From: a bacterium 1XD8-76
Lineage (GTDB): Bacteria; Bacillota; Clostridia; Lachnospirales; Lachnospiraceae
Direction: 5' to 3'
Assembly: GCA_003611955.1 (NCBI GenBank)
Contig: RAZE01000007.1
Span: forward strand, 62,001-126,000
DNA length: 64,000 nucleotides
The translations under genes and the position numbers were made by a program. The notes beneath the pieces were generated by a model. It ran no database searches. It was not told the origin of the DNA and saw only the letters and a list, made by a program, of their open reading frames with translations. This document shows positions 44,295 through 54,107 of this stretch, piece by piece (the stretch's first letter is position 1; each line of letters begins with the position of its first letter).

Positions 44295-45506
44295 CTAACG
44301 GGAAACTTCCCTCTCCCGCCTCTGTCCGGAGGCTTTCTTTTTCGCGCTCTTTTTCTTTCGCCTTTTTCTCTTTTTATTCTTTTTCTTTTTTCTGCCTGAA
44401 GATTTATCGTACCGTCCTCTCTCTACGACGGAAAAGAAGATGCAGACGCCCAGAACTATCGCTGCGGCTATGCCGATGACGATGATAAGGGACCTGTGCT
44501 CCTTAATCCGGTCTCCCAGACTGCGCACTGCGCCGCCCTTCTCCTGATCCAGCCTGATCTCCCCGGAACCGCCGCTCTCTCCGCCCGTGGTCAGGCTCTC
44601 GCCGCTCCCGCCGGAGGACTCCCCGCCTATCACTATGGCAGAGGGACCGTCCTTTGGATCGATCACCGACACCTTGCCGCCCCCCGTGAAATCTGTCCGG
44701 TCCGTTTTTTTGCCTCCCGGTCTCAAAGCTCCCGCGGTTCCACCCGCTGCGCCTGCCGCTGTCCCTGTTATCTTTCCCTTTCCTGAGATCACGCCCGCCA
44801 GAATAGCCTCGGCATTCAGCGGATCGTTCACAAACCGGGTTGTCTCATCATACAGCCCCTGGTTCATGTTGTTCTTTTCAGAGCTGCCGCTCCCCTTTTT
44901 GTCGCTTCCGCCGCCTGCGCCGGATCCCCCATTTCCTTTATCCGCCCCGGCGTTTTCGCCGCTCCCGCCGGAGGCATTTCCGATTTCCACCCGGATGGGC
45001 GCTGACACATTTTCTATGAGCGGATCTTTGCTCCCGTAGGAGGCGTTCGCCGTGTGGAATGATCCCTCGCGGTAGCCGATCTCCACCGCCATGGGCCCTG
45101 TCTTACCGGCGCTGATATGCACCTTCCCCAGATTCAGATTTTCTCCTGTAAACAGACTCCCTGCCGAAGCGACATAGACATCCAGCAACTTTGTCTCCTC
45201 ATTGTAGATATAGCCGCATTCCGTGCCGGCAAGAGAGGGAGAAAACTGAAATTCCACCGTCGCCGCATCCTCCGGTTCCACCGTGAGGGATACACTGACC
45301 GCCGTGATCTTCTCCTGGTCCGCTCTGCCCATCGTCAGAGATACATCCGCGCCTCCTTCGGACTGCGTGATCGTCACGGCATCCTCCCCCGCCGCCAAAA
45401 CCTGCAGCGGGAAAAACGCCAGACATAAAAGCGTGCCGAGAAGTAATCCATATTTTATTTTTTTTGATCTGCGCCTCCTGCCCCTGCAGGACATACTGTT
45501 CAACAT
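44295..45506 (-). CDS. Membrane-anchored cohesin-like surface protein
   Basis: 403 residues. After a signal peptide (about 1-39) comes a cohesin-like beta domain (about 42-175, 'AVTITQSEGGADVSLTMGR', 'VHISAGKTGPMAVEIGYREG'), then a long Gly/Ser-rich linker, a membrane helix (about 336-359, 'LIIVIGIAAAIVLGVCIFF') and a very basic Lys/Arg tail on the cytoplasmic side. Its gene starts three bases after the stop of a giant protein carrying a dockerin module, so the two may bind each other on the cell surface. The cohesin call is from pattern and context, not from a search. Confidence 0.6.
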   Translation of the reverse strand: MLNSMSCRGRRRRSKKIKYGLLLGTLLCLAFFPLQVLAAGEDAVTITQSEGGADVSLTMGRADQEKITAVSVSLTVEPEDAATVEFQFSPSLAGTECGYIYNEETKLLDVYVASAGSLFTGENLNLGKVHISAGKTGPMAVEIGYREGSFHTANASYGSKDPLIENVSAPIRVEIGNASGGSGENAGADKGNGGSGAGGGSDKKGSGSSEKNNMNQGLYDETTRFVNDPLNAEAILAGVISGKGKITGTAAGAAGGTAGALRPGGKKTDRTDFTGGGKVSVIDPKDGPSAIVIGGESSGGSGESLTTGGESGGSGEIRLDQEKGGAVRSLGDRIKEHRSLIIVIGIAAAIVLGVCIFFSVVERGRYDKSSGRKKKKNKKRKRRKKKSAKKKASGQRREREVSR

Positions 45507-45509
45507 ATG

Positions 45510-48500
45510 CTACTCTTCCTTATCGTTCCTGAGTGAAATGCGCGGCAATTCCTCCGGTATCACCAGGGCCGCAGTATCGCTCACCACTCTCTGCCCTTCG
45601 TTGGTCAGAGCATTGTCCACACGGTAGAGCTGTGCGCGCACTTTCTTTCCGCCCAGATCCGCCTGCAGTCCTTCCTCTATCCAGTAGATCCATATCCCGT
45701 CGCTGACTTCGCCCATCATGCCATCGTTGTCGGGAAGCTTTGCCAGGATGATCTGCTCTGCTTCCAGCTCCCCGTCATTATTCAGACCGCCGACAATGCC
45801 GCCCTCCTCATCGTAGAGCACTACCATGTTGTAGGCGGGATTTCCCTTGTAACTTCCGGTAAAGATCAGGGATCCCCGCGGAATCACTTTGCCCTCCTCA
45901 TAGGTATAATCTTCCTGAAGAATGCCGACTGCTCCCTCCGTACTGTTCTCTTTTGCTCCGAAGGTGATATTATCTCCCGCAGGCCCTAACAGATCGATCT
46001 CAGAAACGGCCATTGTGCTTTGTCCTGCCGCCCGCAGCCGCACATACGCCGCATCGTAGGTACAGATCCAGGGATCTTTATCCGCATTCTCAAAATAGAC
46101 TGTCTGGCTTCCGACCTCATTTTTAAACCTTCCCTTTTTCACATTGGTCCAGTTGCTGCCGTCCGCACTCACATCAATCTCATATTTCCCCACCGGGGTT
46201 CCCGCATCCAGCGTATATTTCAATCCACATACCGCGCGTTCCCGTCCGAGTCCGATCACGATCTGCGCATCGCCCTCCGCCGTCTTTCCGGTATAGGTAT
46301 TTTTATAATCATTATCCGCCACCCGGCTGACGGTCAAAACAGGTTCCGGCTCGCAGGGATCTTCCTCCACTCCTTCCCCTGCCGCATCCTCCTCGGAGGT
46401 CATATTGGTCGTCACTTCCCACATCGACTTATCCAGGCTGCCGTCGTGGGATATCTTCACTTCGCCGATCTTTTCCGTGTTGGAGCGGAAGCCGAACTGA
46501 TCCACCGCCGTCGCCTCATAGGTCAGCACTCTGTTGTTGATGGAGGACACATGATCCACATATGTGGTATCCGTCGTAAAGCCTGCCACCTGCCTGTTCT
46601 GCCTTCCGTTTTCATAGTAGACTCTGGTGATCTCGTAGCCTAACACCGACGCCGGATCAGCCGTGCACCGGATCGATACCTTCACCTCGTTCGACGCACC
46701 GGTACCCGTCTTCACACTGCTGTCAGAGCTTATCACATTCTCCCCTTTGACGGAGCCCGTAATCCCCTTCTCCATCTCGTACACTCTGGCATCGTCGGTC
46801 AGATAGTACAGCGCCCGTTCCTCCTTCTCAAACTGCGACGCGTAGCGGACCGTCTCCTCATCCGGCACAAGTCCCCAGCGCACAAAGAAATCCGTCAGAT
46901 CCTTCTTCGCCGCCGCACAGGCCAATCGCATAAAATTCTGATCGCTGCCGCCGTCCAACTTTAATCCGCCCTCCGCCGCCGCCGGATTTCTGCTGTAGGA
47001 ATCCACCCTGGCATAGAACAGATTCTCCAGCTGTTCTTCATAACTGTCATAAGTCTTATAATTGTAATCTCTGTCGTAGGCGAGATGGAGCTGCCAGTAC
47101 ATCGCAAGATGCGTGAATACATTCGTTGGATGCCCCACCGTTCCGGAGGTCACTTTCTCATATACTTTATTGTAGTCAAAACGCACCGTATCGTTGCTGT
47201 CCTTCGATTTGGTGAGCTGCGCAAAATAGTTGTTGGTCACTTCGGCTATGGCATAATTACCCTGGTTGATATTGTGGCCTATCTCATGGCTGATCCCCCA
47301 GCCGAAATAATTGCCGTCCACATATCTGCCTTTTTCATCGGCCGTCACCGGCTTTCCGGAAGAAAGCCCGCTCACAGACCCCCACTCTATACCGATATGG
47401 TTTCCGGAAGCGTACATGAAAGCTCCCGCAAACATTCTCATATATCGGATATTTAAATGGCGCGCAGGCAGCCTGTCCGTAGACGGCACGCCCTCCCCGG
47501 CTCCCAGCCCCTTGTGCTGATAGAACAGTTCCATCATCCCGTCCATAGCAAGCAATGACTGGTTCAGCTTCTCGGCGCGCTCCTCCGTGGTGCCCCCTCC
47601 TAGCCCCGCCAGAATCTGTTTCGCGGAGACGGACAGCATCATCTGATCCAGCACGATATCCGTGGCGCCCAGAACACAGTTCTTCTCATCGTAGGTCCTG
47701 TTCACCTTATTTCCCTCCGGCGCCGTCTCGTGAATCTCCCTGTGGGCGTTCTCCAGATTTGCCACATGCTCCTCCAGCTCTTTGACATAGGCGCCAATCA
47801 GTCTCTTTCTCGTCTCTTCATCCGTCACACCGTGGAGATCCAGCACCGGTTCCTTTGCGCCGCCGCTCACCCGCACCGCATATCTGTCCTCATCGCTGTC
47901 CCCCGTGTACTCAACATAGAGCGCTCCGCCGCCCTCGGCGGCGATAGTCTGAAGCTCCGGTATGGTGATCTCGTTTCGTCCCACTCTCAGGGTTGCCACC
48001 TTCGACGCGAAGGAAGCTGCCTCCGCATGATACTGGGTCGCGATCAGATTGAGCCTGGATTCCGTTCCCGTCTTCAGTTCGTCATGCCCCACATAGATCA
48101 CAAGCTGTTCTCCCTCGTAGGCTGTGACACCCAGAGGCTGCCATCCATTCAGTCCGCTGAATCCGAGATGTCCGTCTTTTTTGCTGTTGATCTTTGGATC
48201 CACCATCACAATATCATCAAACTCTTCCGTCAAAAGTCCTCTGGCGTTATCCAACTCCCGCTGAAGCATCTCCCGCTCGGGGTGATATTCTCCGCTGGCC
48301 TCATCCTTCGTATCAAGACGCTTTTGCAGATCGTCTATCTTCTCTTTTGTCACATCCGCCTGCAGTTTTGTGTGCAGATCATCGGCGTAAAGCGCCATAA
48401 TATCGTCTTCCAGACTGTCGTAGTGGTAAAAATTCACTTCCGCCACAGTGATATTGCGCAGGGCATAAGCTCTGGCAAAGCCAAGCCTTATTTTGTTGGC

Positions 48501-50786
48501 CTCCACTGCCTGATTTAACTTGATCAGATAATATTTCCGTCCGTTTTTGTCCATCCTCTGCATGACGGAAACATTTTTCGCGTAGGTTCCGTCCGGATGT
48601 TCCTTATCATAATAGTACACGGACACCTTCCCGTACGATGCAATATCCTCCGGTTCCGCGAAAGTGATATAGTTCATCTTATAATAATCATCCAATGTAA
48701 ACAAGAGCCCTTTGCTCCCGGATACATATTCCGCGCCGTCATCCCAGTCCGAAACCTGATAGTAGGAAGCAGCGTCTTTGTCCGCAACGCCGGATGCGCT
48801 CCGATCATCCTGATCCAAAACGCTTCCCACCATGGTGCCCCTCATATGGGATACGCTGACGATATGGGCGCTGAGTTTCCCCTTTCCATTGGAAGTGTTC
48901 AGAAGTTTATAATTCGGCATCTCCGCCGGTTTTATCGTTGTCGTCCTCACTTCCGAGGTGAGGGAGGGTGCGCTCTCGCCTATATCGTTGACACCCGTCA
49001 CATAAATCTCGTATGTGGTCAGTTCCTTCAGCCCGTAGATCACATACCGGTTTTCCTTCACGCCGGCGATCTTGGCATAGGAGGTCTTCCCGTTCTCCCT
49101 GTAATATATGTTGTAACTGTCCGTATCCTCCATCAACTTCCAGGACAGGCTGATGCGGGAGGCTCCCACCGACGCCTTCAGATTGTCCGGCGCGTCAGGC
49201 TTCTTCGTCACCACCGGCACCGCGTCAGTCTCATCGCTCCAGGGACTGGTCCAGGTGCCGTTGACAGAGCGCACCTTCACTTTGTAGACGACCCCGTTTT
49301 GCAGTTTGTCATTCTGAAAGGATTTGACCTGCAGGCCGTTGGAGGCAGCACGCTTTCTCTCCGATACGCCGTCTCTGCTGATCTCCACCTCATAACCTGT
49401 CACATTCCGCCCAGGATCCCAGCTCACCTGAAATCCCTTGTTCTCCAAAGTCACCCGGACGTTCTCCGGTCTGTCCAGATCCGGTTCCGGAATACGGTTT
49501 TCCGTATCGTTGAGGAACTCCACCCGAGTGATCTCCGCCAGATTGCCCCCAAATGTGCCGGTGATCTTTATCGTAATCCTTTTCACCGCCGTCCGTCCTC
49601 CCAGATCGATCCGCAGAGGCGCTCCTTCCGCCTCTTCCTGCAGGGACGCCGTTCGGACCGCCGACTGCACTTTTCCGTCCGCGATCACAAATTTCACCGG
49701 CTCTGTCTCCGTCTCCACGGTGATCTCACCCTGTTTGATTCCGTTTTCTCCGACAGATATCTCCACCTCTTCCATCTGCACGGGCTCAGACGCACTTCCC
49801 CCCTCCAGATTAAAACCGATCTCCACCGGATTTTCTTCTGAAATATCTCCGCCGTTTTTGTTTTTCAGCTGAACCGGTGCACCGTCTCCTGTTAAGAGCA
49901 AGTCCACATCCCCGGTGAGCGCCGTGCTCTCCTCATTGATGTTTACCTGTACCGCGCCGGCGGGAACCGCACCCGTCACCGATGCGCTGACATCCGCCTT
50001 CTGATCCAGGAGACTTTTGCTGTTTGTGTAATACTGCAGATCCACCAGATCCGTCTTCCCATCCTTGTCCAGATCCGCAGCACCGACGCTTCCTTCGCTG
50101 ATGGCTTTCAGTATCTCGTTCTTATCAGCCCCGTCTATTTTTCCATCTCTGTTGACGTCCCCGAGCAACATCACTCCGGGATGGGGAGCCCCCGCCTCAT
50201 ATGCCACGCCGGGCAGCTCCACCGCTCCCGTGTAGACTTCAAGCGTCCGCACATCGCTCCCCACCAGAATATCCTGTTCAAAAGGAAGAAAACCGTAACT
50301 GTCATCGCTCACCGCTGCGCGCAGGCGATATGTACCGGGCTCTAACTCCTCAAAAAAGGCCTCTTTTTTCTCCGGTTCCGCATCCGAATTTTTCGGCAGA
50401 ACCACGGCCTTTGTCGCCCCCGATACCTGACCCGAGGCATCCTCCAGTGAAATGTTAAGTGCGATATCCTCATAGACCGGCAGGGCGTTCATCAGATAAA
50501 CCCTCACGCCGCCCTTCGCCCCGGCAGGCGTTTTATCATTCCAGTCCTTGTCTTCCTGCGCCGGAGAAATCGTCTCCTTCACATCGTTCCCGGACACCGC
50601 ATCCTCATCCTGATCTGCCGTCTTCTGCGTCTTATCCGCTTCCTGATCTGCCGTACTCTGCGTCCTATCCGCTTCCTGATCTGTCGTCTTCTGCGTCTTT
50701 GTCCCCTCAGCTTCTTTTGCTCCCGCCGGAAGGACACATCCCGCGATCAGGCAAAACACCAGCAGCCATGCCATCGTCTTTTTCAT
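45510..50786 (-). CDS. Giant secreted M60 (enhancin-like) metallopeptidase with dockerin and fibronectin domains
   Basis: 1758 residues from ATG 50786 (GAGGAG upstream). A signal with possible lipobox 'LIAGC' is followed by an 11-residue repeat region (about 29-60). At about 205-260 there is a dockerin with two EF-hand-like loops ('DVNRDGKIDGADKNEIL', 'DLDKDGKTDLVDL'). Two fibronectin type III domains follow at about 430-615, then galactose-binding-like regions. The peptidase carries the zinc motif HEIGH near 1166 ('SHEIGHNINQG'). C-terminal carbohydrate-binding-like domains complete it. M60 enzymes cleave mucin-type glycoproteins (known). Together with the cohesin-like neighbour it probably works on host glycans. 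Confidence 0.85.
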   Translation of the reverse strand: MKKTMAWLLVFCLIAGCVLPAGAKEAEGTKTQKTTDQEADRTQSTADQEADKTQKTADQDEDAVSGNDVKETISPAQEDKDWNDKTPAGAKGGVRVYLMNALPVYEDIALNISLEDASGQVSGATKAVVLPKNSDAEPEKKEAFFEELEPGTYRLRAAVSDDSYGFLPFEQDILVGSDVRTLEVYTGAVELPGVAYEAGAPHPGVMLLGDVNRDGKIDGADKNEILKAISEGSVGAADLDKDGKTDLVDLQYYTNSKSLLDQKADVSASVTGAVPAGAVQVNINEESTALTGDVDLLLTGDGAPVQLKNKNGGDISEENPVEIGFNLEGGSASEPVQMEEVEISVGENGIKQGEITVETETEPVKFVIADGKVQSAVRTASLQEEAEGAPLRIDLGGRTAVKRITIKITGTFGGNLAEITRVEFLNDTENRIPEPDLDRPENVRVTLENKGFQVSWDPGRNVTGYEVEISRDGVSERKRAASNGLQVKSFQNDKLQNGVVYKVKVRSVNGTWTSPWSDETDAVPVVTKKPDAPDNLKASVGASRISLSWKLMEDTDSYNIYYRENGKTSYAKIAGVKENRYVIYGLKELTTYEIYVTGVNDIGESAPSLTSEVRTTTIKPAEMPNYKLLNTSNGKGKLSAHIVSVSHMRGTMVGSVLDQDDRSASGVADKDAASYYQVSDWDDGAEYVSGSKGLLFTLDDYYKMNYITFAEPEDIASYGKVSVYYYDKEHPDGTYAKNVSVMQRMDKNGRKYYLIKLNQAVEANKIRLGFARAYALRNITVAEVNFYHYDSLEDDIMALYADDLHTKLQADVTKEKIDDLQKRLDTKDEASGEYHPEREMLQRELDNARGLLTEEFDDIVMVDPKINSKKDGHLGFSGLNGWQPLGVTAYEGEQLVIYVGHDELKTGTESRLNLIATQYHAEAASFASKVATLRVGRNEITIPELQTIAAEGGGALYVEYTGDSDEDRYAVRVSGGAKEPVLDLHGVTDEETRKRLIGAYVKELEEHVANLENAHREIHETAPEGNKVNRTYDEKNCVLGATDIVLDQMMLSVSAKQILAGLGGGTTEERAEKLNQSLLAMDGMMELFYQHKGLGAGEGVPSTDRLPARHLNIRYMRMFAGAFMYASGNHIGIEWGSVSGLSSGKPVTADEKGRYVDGNYFGWGISHEIGHNINQGNYAIAEVTNNYFAQLTKSKDSNDTVRFDYNKVYEKVTSGTVGHPTNVFTHLAMYWQLHLAYDRDYNYKTYDSYEEQLENLFYARVDSYSRNPAAAEGGLKLDGGSDQNFMRLACAAAKKDLTDFFVRWGLVPDEETVRYASQFEKEERALYYLTDDARVYEMEKGITGSVKGENVISSDSSVKTGTGASNEVKVSIRCTADPASVLGYEITRVYYENGRQNRQVAGFTTDTTYVDHVSSINNRVLTYEATAVDQFGFRSNTEKIGEVKISHDGSLDKSMWEVTTNMTSEEDAAGEGVEEDPCEPEPVLTVSRVADNDYKNTYTGKTAEGDAQIVIGLGRERAVCGLKYTLDAGTPVGKYEIDVSADGSNWTNVKKGRFKNEVGSQTVYFENADKDPWICTYDAAYVRLRAAGQSTMAVSEIDLLGPAGDNITFGAKENSTEGAVGILQEDYTYEEGKVIPRGSLIFTGSYKGNPAYNMVVLYDEEGGIVGGLNNDGELEAEQIILAKLPDNDGMMGEVSDGIWIYWIEEGLQADLGGKKVRAQLYRVDNALTNEGQRVVSDTAALVIPEELPRISLRNDKEE
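50611..50700. repeat. 33-base tandem repeats in the peptidase N-terminal linker
   Basis: Two full 33-base units (50611-50643, 50644-50676) and a partial third (to 50700) encode an 11-residue unit DQEADxTQxTx. The repeat is in frame, so gain or loss of units would change only linker length. Confidence 0.75.
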
Positions 50787-50803
50787 GCTCTTCTCCTCTT
50801 TTT

Positions 50804-51385
50804 TCATCGTTTATCTGTTAACAGTTTTTCTTTGATAGACTTCAGCTCTCTCTTGAAACTCTCCTGTCCGATATCCGCCCCCACAACTCCGAACACTGCA
50901 AACACCGTGGATGCCGCCTGCGCCTTGGGATCCCGCAGGGACAGCTCCCCGCTTCTCACCCCTTCCTCCAAAAGCGCCGTGAGCTCCCTCGTCTGCACAT
51001 AAAAATTTTTAAGCCGCATCTGATCCGTCAAAAATCTGACTCTCTCCCGGTCCTTCGCATACGCTTCCGCCTCCCTGCGGTCACCGGAAAAGTAAGTTTC
51101 ACACAGCGCAAATATCCTGTCGATGCGTTCTCTGACAGGTATTTCATGTCTTGACAAAAAAGAATCCAACAAAAGCTCCATCTTCCTGCCATCCTCCTCC
51201 AGCACCGCCTCCACCAGGCAGGCCTTACTCTTATAGTGGTACAGAATCGTCCCGCGGACGACCCCCTCCTCCTTCGCGATATCATCCACAGTGGCCTCTT
51301 CAAACCCTTTTTCCATAAAAACTTTTCTGGCAGATCTCAGGATCTGCTGTTTCCGCAGTTCAGTGTCATTGATTCTTTTGGACAT
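50804..51385 (-). CDS. TetR-family transcriptional regulator
   Basis: 193 residues. N-terminal helix-turn-helix 'ATVDDIAKEEGVVRGTILYHY' is typical TetR. The ligand domain is all-helical. The M60 peptidase gene starts 17 bases after its stop, so regulator and target may be in one transcript. It controls that operon or an unseen one. Confidence 0.85.
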   Translation of the reverse strand: MSKRINDTELRKQQILRSARKVFMEKGFEEATVDDIAKEEGVVRGTILYHYKSKACLVEAVLEEDGRKMELLLDSFLSRHEIPVRERIDRIFALCETYFSGDRREAEAYAKDRERVRFLTDQMRLKNFYVQTRELTALLEEGVRSGELSLRDPKAQAASTVFAVFGVVGADIGQESFKRELKSIKEKLLTDKR

Positions 51386-51457
51386 AATTTCCCCTTCCGC
51401 GGCTTTTCACCTGATATTATTATATTCCTTACTGACTTTTTGTCAATAAGGGGCGCT

Positions 51458-51487
51458 AAAAAAGCGGAGATGCCAAAACACCTCCGC
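51458..51487 (-). terminator. Terminator after the panC-panD-transporter operon
   Basis: GCGGAG and CTCCGC pair around a 12-base loop and TTTTTT follows on the minus strand. It isolates the pantothenate operon from the TetR gene. Confidence 0.85.
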
Positions 51488-51496
51488 ACGCCTTTC

Positions 51497-52465
51497 TCAC
51501 ATCGCCGGCCGAACTTTTCCCCTCTCCGTAGCATCCGTTCTCTTCCGGTTCCTGATTCCTGCGTAGACAATCCCCGATATATTATGCCACACGGAAAAGA
51601 CCGCACCTGGAAGTGTGGCAAGCGGATTCGCCGCAAAATTTGCCGTTGCGAGGGAGATGGCAAGCCCGCTGTTCTGCATCCCCACCTCGATCCCGATCGC
51701 CGTCACCTTCTTCTCCTCCAGCTTTAAAAGCTGCGCCGCCGCAGTTCCAAGCGCCAGCCCGACAGTGTTGTGGATCGCCACAACGATCATCACCAACGCG
51801 CCGCAGGCCATGATCTTCTCCGCATTGCTGCCGACAATCCCGGAAATAATCATAACGATCGCCGCGACGGATATAAGCGGCAAAAGATCTCTGACCGCCT
51901 CCACCTGCCGGGGAAAAATACGGTAGATCAGAATACCCGCCAGCACAGGGATCAACACTACTTTCACGACCGATATCATCATCGTGACCAGAGATACCTC
52001 CACCCAGGAACCCGCCAGAAAATAGACGAGGACCGGCGTACAAAATGGGGCCAGAATGGTTGAAACGATTGTCATTCCCACCGACAGGGGCACGTCCCCC
52101 TTCGCCACATAGGTGATCACATTGCTCGCCGTTCCACCGGGGCAGCATCCCACAAGAATCACCCCCAGCGCCAGATCCGCTGAGAGATGGAACGCCTTCG
52201 CCAAAACAAACGCCACCAGGGGCATCACCGTATACTGCAGAAGAAAGCCGATGCACAGATCCTTCGGCCTCGTAAATACGACTCTGAAATCCTCTGCCCG
52301 GATCGTCAGTCCCATCCCAAACATCGCCGTCCCCAAAAACAGAGACGTATAATTCGTTGCCCAGGAAAATCCCTGAGGCCAAAAAAATGCGACGACAGAA
52401 AAGAAAATGATCAGCACCGCAATATTCGACGAGAGAAATTCACTTAACTTTTTTATCCGATTCAT
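51497..52465 (-). CDS. BASS-family transporter, probably PanS-like (ketopantoate uptake)
   Basis: About 322 residues with about nine to ten membrane segments, from ATG 52465 (GGAGGG upstream). 'GVILVGCCPGGTASNVITY' is the core motif of the bile-acid:sodium symporter family (ASBT/BASS), and 'GIEVGMQNSGLAISLA' the second crossover. It is the last gene after panC and panD; the BASS protein PanS of Salmonella transports ketopantoate (known), so a pantothenate-precursor role is the best guess. Bile-acid uptake is less likely in this context. Confidence 0.78.
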   Translation of the reverse strand: MNRIKKLSEFLSSNIAVLIIFFSVVAFFWPQGFSWATNYTSLFLGTAMFGMGLTIRAEDFRVVFTRPKDLCIGFLLQYTVMPLVAFVLAKAFHLSADLALGVILVGCCPGGTASNVITYVAKGDVPLSVGMTIVSTILAPFCTPVLVYFLAGSWVEVSLVTMMISVVKVVLIPVLAGILIYRIFPRQVEAVRDLLPLISVAAIVMIISGIVGSNAEKIMACGALVMIVVAIHNTVGLALGTAAAQLLKLEEKKVTAIGIEVGMQNSGLAISLATANFAANPLATLPGAVFSVWHNISGIVYAGIRNRKRTDATERGKVRPAM

Positions 52466-52481
52466 ATAATTCCCTCCAGCT

Positions 52482-52880
52482 TCACGATTTTTGCATTTCA
52501 ACCAGCGCCCCGTGCCTTTCATAGCGCGACACGGACGTGATCCGATTTTTTTCGTCTACAAACACCACCTTCGGCGGATTTTCCCCCGCCTCCTCGGGCG
52601 TCATCCGCGCATAACACATAATGATCACTTTATCACCTGTAGAGACCATACGCGCCGCCGCCCCGTTCAAACAGATCGTTCCTCCGCCCCTATCTCCGGC
52701 GATCACATAGGTCTCGAAGCGGGCTCCGTTATCCACATCCGCGATCTGTACCTTTTCATACTCGCGGATCCCGGCTGCCTCCATCAACTCCTCATCGATC
52801 GTAATACTTCCCACATAGTTCAGCTCCGCCTGCGTCACTGTCGCCCGGTGGATCTTGCTCTTCAACATTTCAAGCGTCAT
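52482..52880 (-). CDS. panD: Aspartate 1-decarboxylase
   Basis: 132 residues from ATG 52880 (AAAGGGTG upstream). With this start the Gly-Ser processing site (in 'NYVGSIT') falls at residues 24-25 as in E. coli PanD; self-cleavage there makes the pyruvoyl group. It converts aspartate to beta-alanine for pantothenate. A GTG at 52898 is less likely. The gene starts 18 bases after panC. Confidence 0.95.
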   Translation of the reverse strand: MTLEMLKSKIHRATVTQAELNYVGSITIDEELMEAAGIREYEKVQIADVDNGARFETYVIAGDRGGGTICLNGAAARMVSTGDKVIIMCYARMTPEEAGENPPKVVFVDEKNRITSVSRYERHGALVEMQKS

Positions 52881-52898
52881 ATCCGTCACCCTTTCCAC

Positions 52899-53747
52899 TT
52901 AACAGTTCTCCACAATAAAATTATCGATCAGACGGGTTTTCCCGATAAAGACCGCCATCGCCGCAAGCACTCTTCCCTGCACCTTTGTCACAGGCTCGAT
53001 GCTGTCCGCATCCACCATCTCCACATAGTCGATCCTTGCCAACGGCTCGCTCTCTATGATATCACGCATCGCCGAGAGCACAGTCTCCGCGTTCTGCTCC
53101 CCGTTCTCTACCATCTCTCTGCCGTGAAAAATCGCCCTGGAGAGCGCCAGCGCCGCCTTCCGCTCTTCCTTATTCAGATAAGTATTTCTTGAACTCTTCG
53201 CCAACCCATCCGCCTCTCTGATGATCGGACAGCCGACGATCTCGATATCCATATTCAGATCCCGCACCATCCTGCGCACCACTGCGAGCTGCTGGGCATC
53301 CTTCTCTCCGAAATACGCCCGATCCGGCATAACGATATGGAACAGCTTACTTACAACCGTGCACACGCCCCTGAAATGCGTGGGGCGGCTCTTTCCGCAC
53401 AATCCCTCGCTGACTTTCTGTGTCTCCACAAAGGTGAAAAAATCCGCTGCATACATTTCCTCCGGCGTCGGATGAAAAATAAGGTCCGCCCCTGCCGCTT
53501 CACAGAGTCTTTTGTCCGCCTCGATATCCCTCGGATAAGTAGACAGATCCTCGTTTACTCCAAACTGGATGGGATTGACAAAATCACTCACCACCACCCT
53601 GTCATTCTCCATGACCGCCCTGTCGATGAGACTTTTGTGTCCCTCATGGAGATAGCCCATGGTCGGCACCAGTCCCACCGTAAGCCCCTGTCTTCTCCAC
53701 TCTTTTACCTGTGCTCTGACTTCTTTGATCGATCCTGTTATATTCAT
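52899..53747 (-). CDS. panC: Pantothenate synthetase
   Basis: 282 residues from ATG 53747 (AGAGGAG upstream). The class I synthetase-like 'VPTMGYLHEGHKSLI' with the HxGH motif and 'YFGEKDAQQLAVVR' are diagnostic. It joins pantoate and beta-alanine using ATP. The operon holds panC, panD and a BASS transporter but no panB, which supplies ketopantoate elsewhere in many species. Confidence 0.95.
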   Translation of the reverse strand: MNITGSIKEVRAQVKEWRRQGLTVGLVPTMGYLHEGHKSLIDRAVMENDRVVVSDFVNPIQFGVNEDLSTYPRDIEADKRLCEAAGADLIFHPTPEEMYAADFFTFVETQKVSEGLCGKSRPTHFRGVCTVVSKLFHIVMPDRAYFGEKDAQQLAVVRRMVRDLNMDIEIVGCPIIREADGLAKSSRNTYLNKEERKAALALSRAIFHGREMVENGEQNAETVLSAMRDIIESEPLARIDYVEMVDADSIEPVTKVQGRVLAAMAVFIGKTRLIDNFIVENC

Positions 53748-53766
53748 AATCTCCTCTTTCCTTTCC

Positions 53767-53876
53767 GGCTTTTTTGCACAAAAAAAGCCTGGATACATTA
53801 CTGTCCAGACACACAACAAAAAAATTCTTATCTGAAACGTGCCGCCTTTGACAGTGCAGCCATCTGTCGTAAGAAT
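53767..53876 (-). promoter_or_regulatory. Structured panC leader with attenuator-like element
   Basis: Three hairpins occur in order on the minus strand. First, ATTCTTA/TAAGAAT (53870-53876 with 53824-53830) encloses GACAG/CTGTC and is followed by seven T (53818-53824), like a riboswitch-plus-terminator. Then CTGGA/TCCAG (53789-53808), then GGCTTTTTT/AAAAAAGCC (53767-53789) 20 bases before the panC start. A regulated leader is likely; whether it is the pan-motif RNA known from Firmicutes needs a covariance search. Confidence 0.5.
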
Positions 53877-54107
53877 CCCGATCATTCGATCTATTCGCAG
53901 GCAAGGAGAAAACAGCCATGCCCGTATAAGTATTTCACTTATTATGTATGCCGTGGTACAGTTCGTTTAGATACTGTCCGTGAAATATCGTAGCACACGC
54001 GCCCCAAAAATGCAAGCGGCAAAATTCCTATGACATTCGGCGGCGACCTGTGTTATACTATCAGACAAGGCGGCACACACCGCCCGACAGGAAAGGAAAC
54101 AGATACC

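Noticed and set aside
48597-49841. Open frame of 414 codons on the plus strand inside the M60 gene
   Set aside because: Antisense to a coherent multidomain protein; no start signal and no domain.
51497-52465. Bile-acid importer
   Set aside because: The family includes bile-acid carriers, but the gene sits in a panC-panD operon with a pan leader and a shared terminator, which favours a pantothenate precursor.
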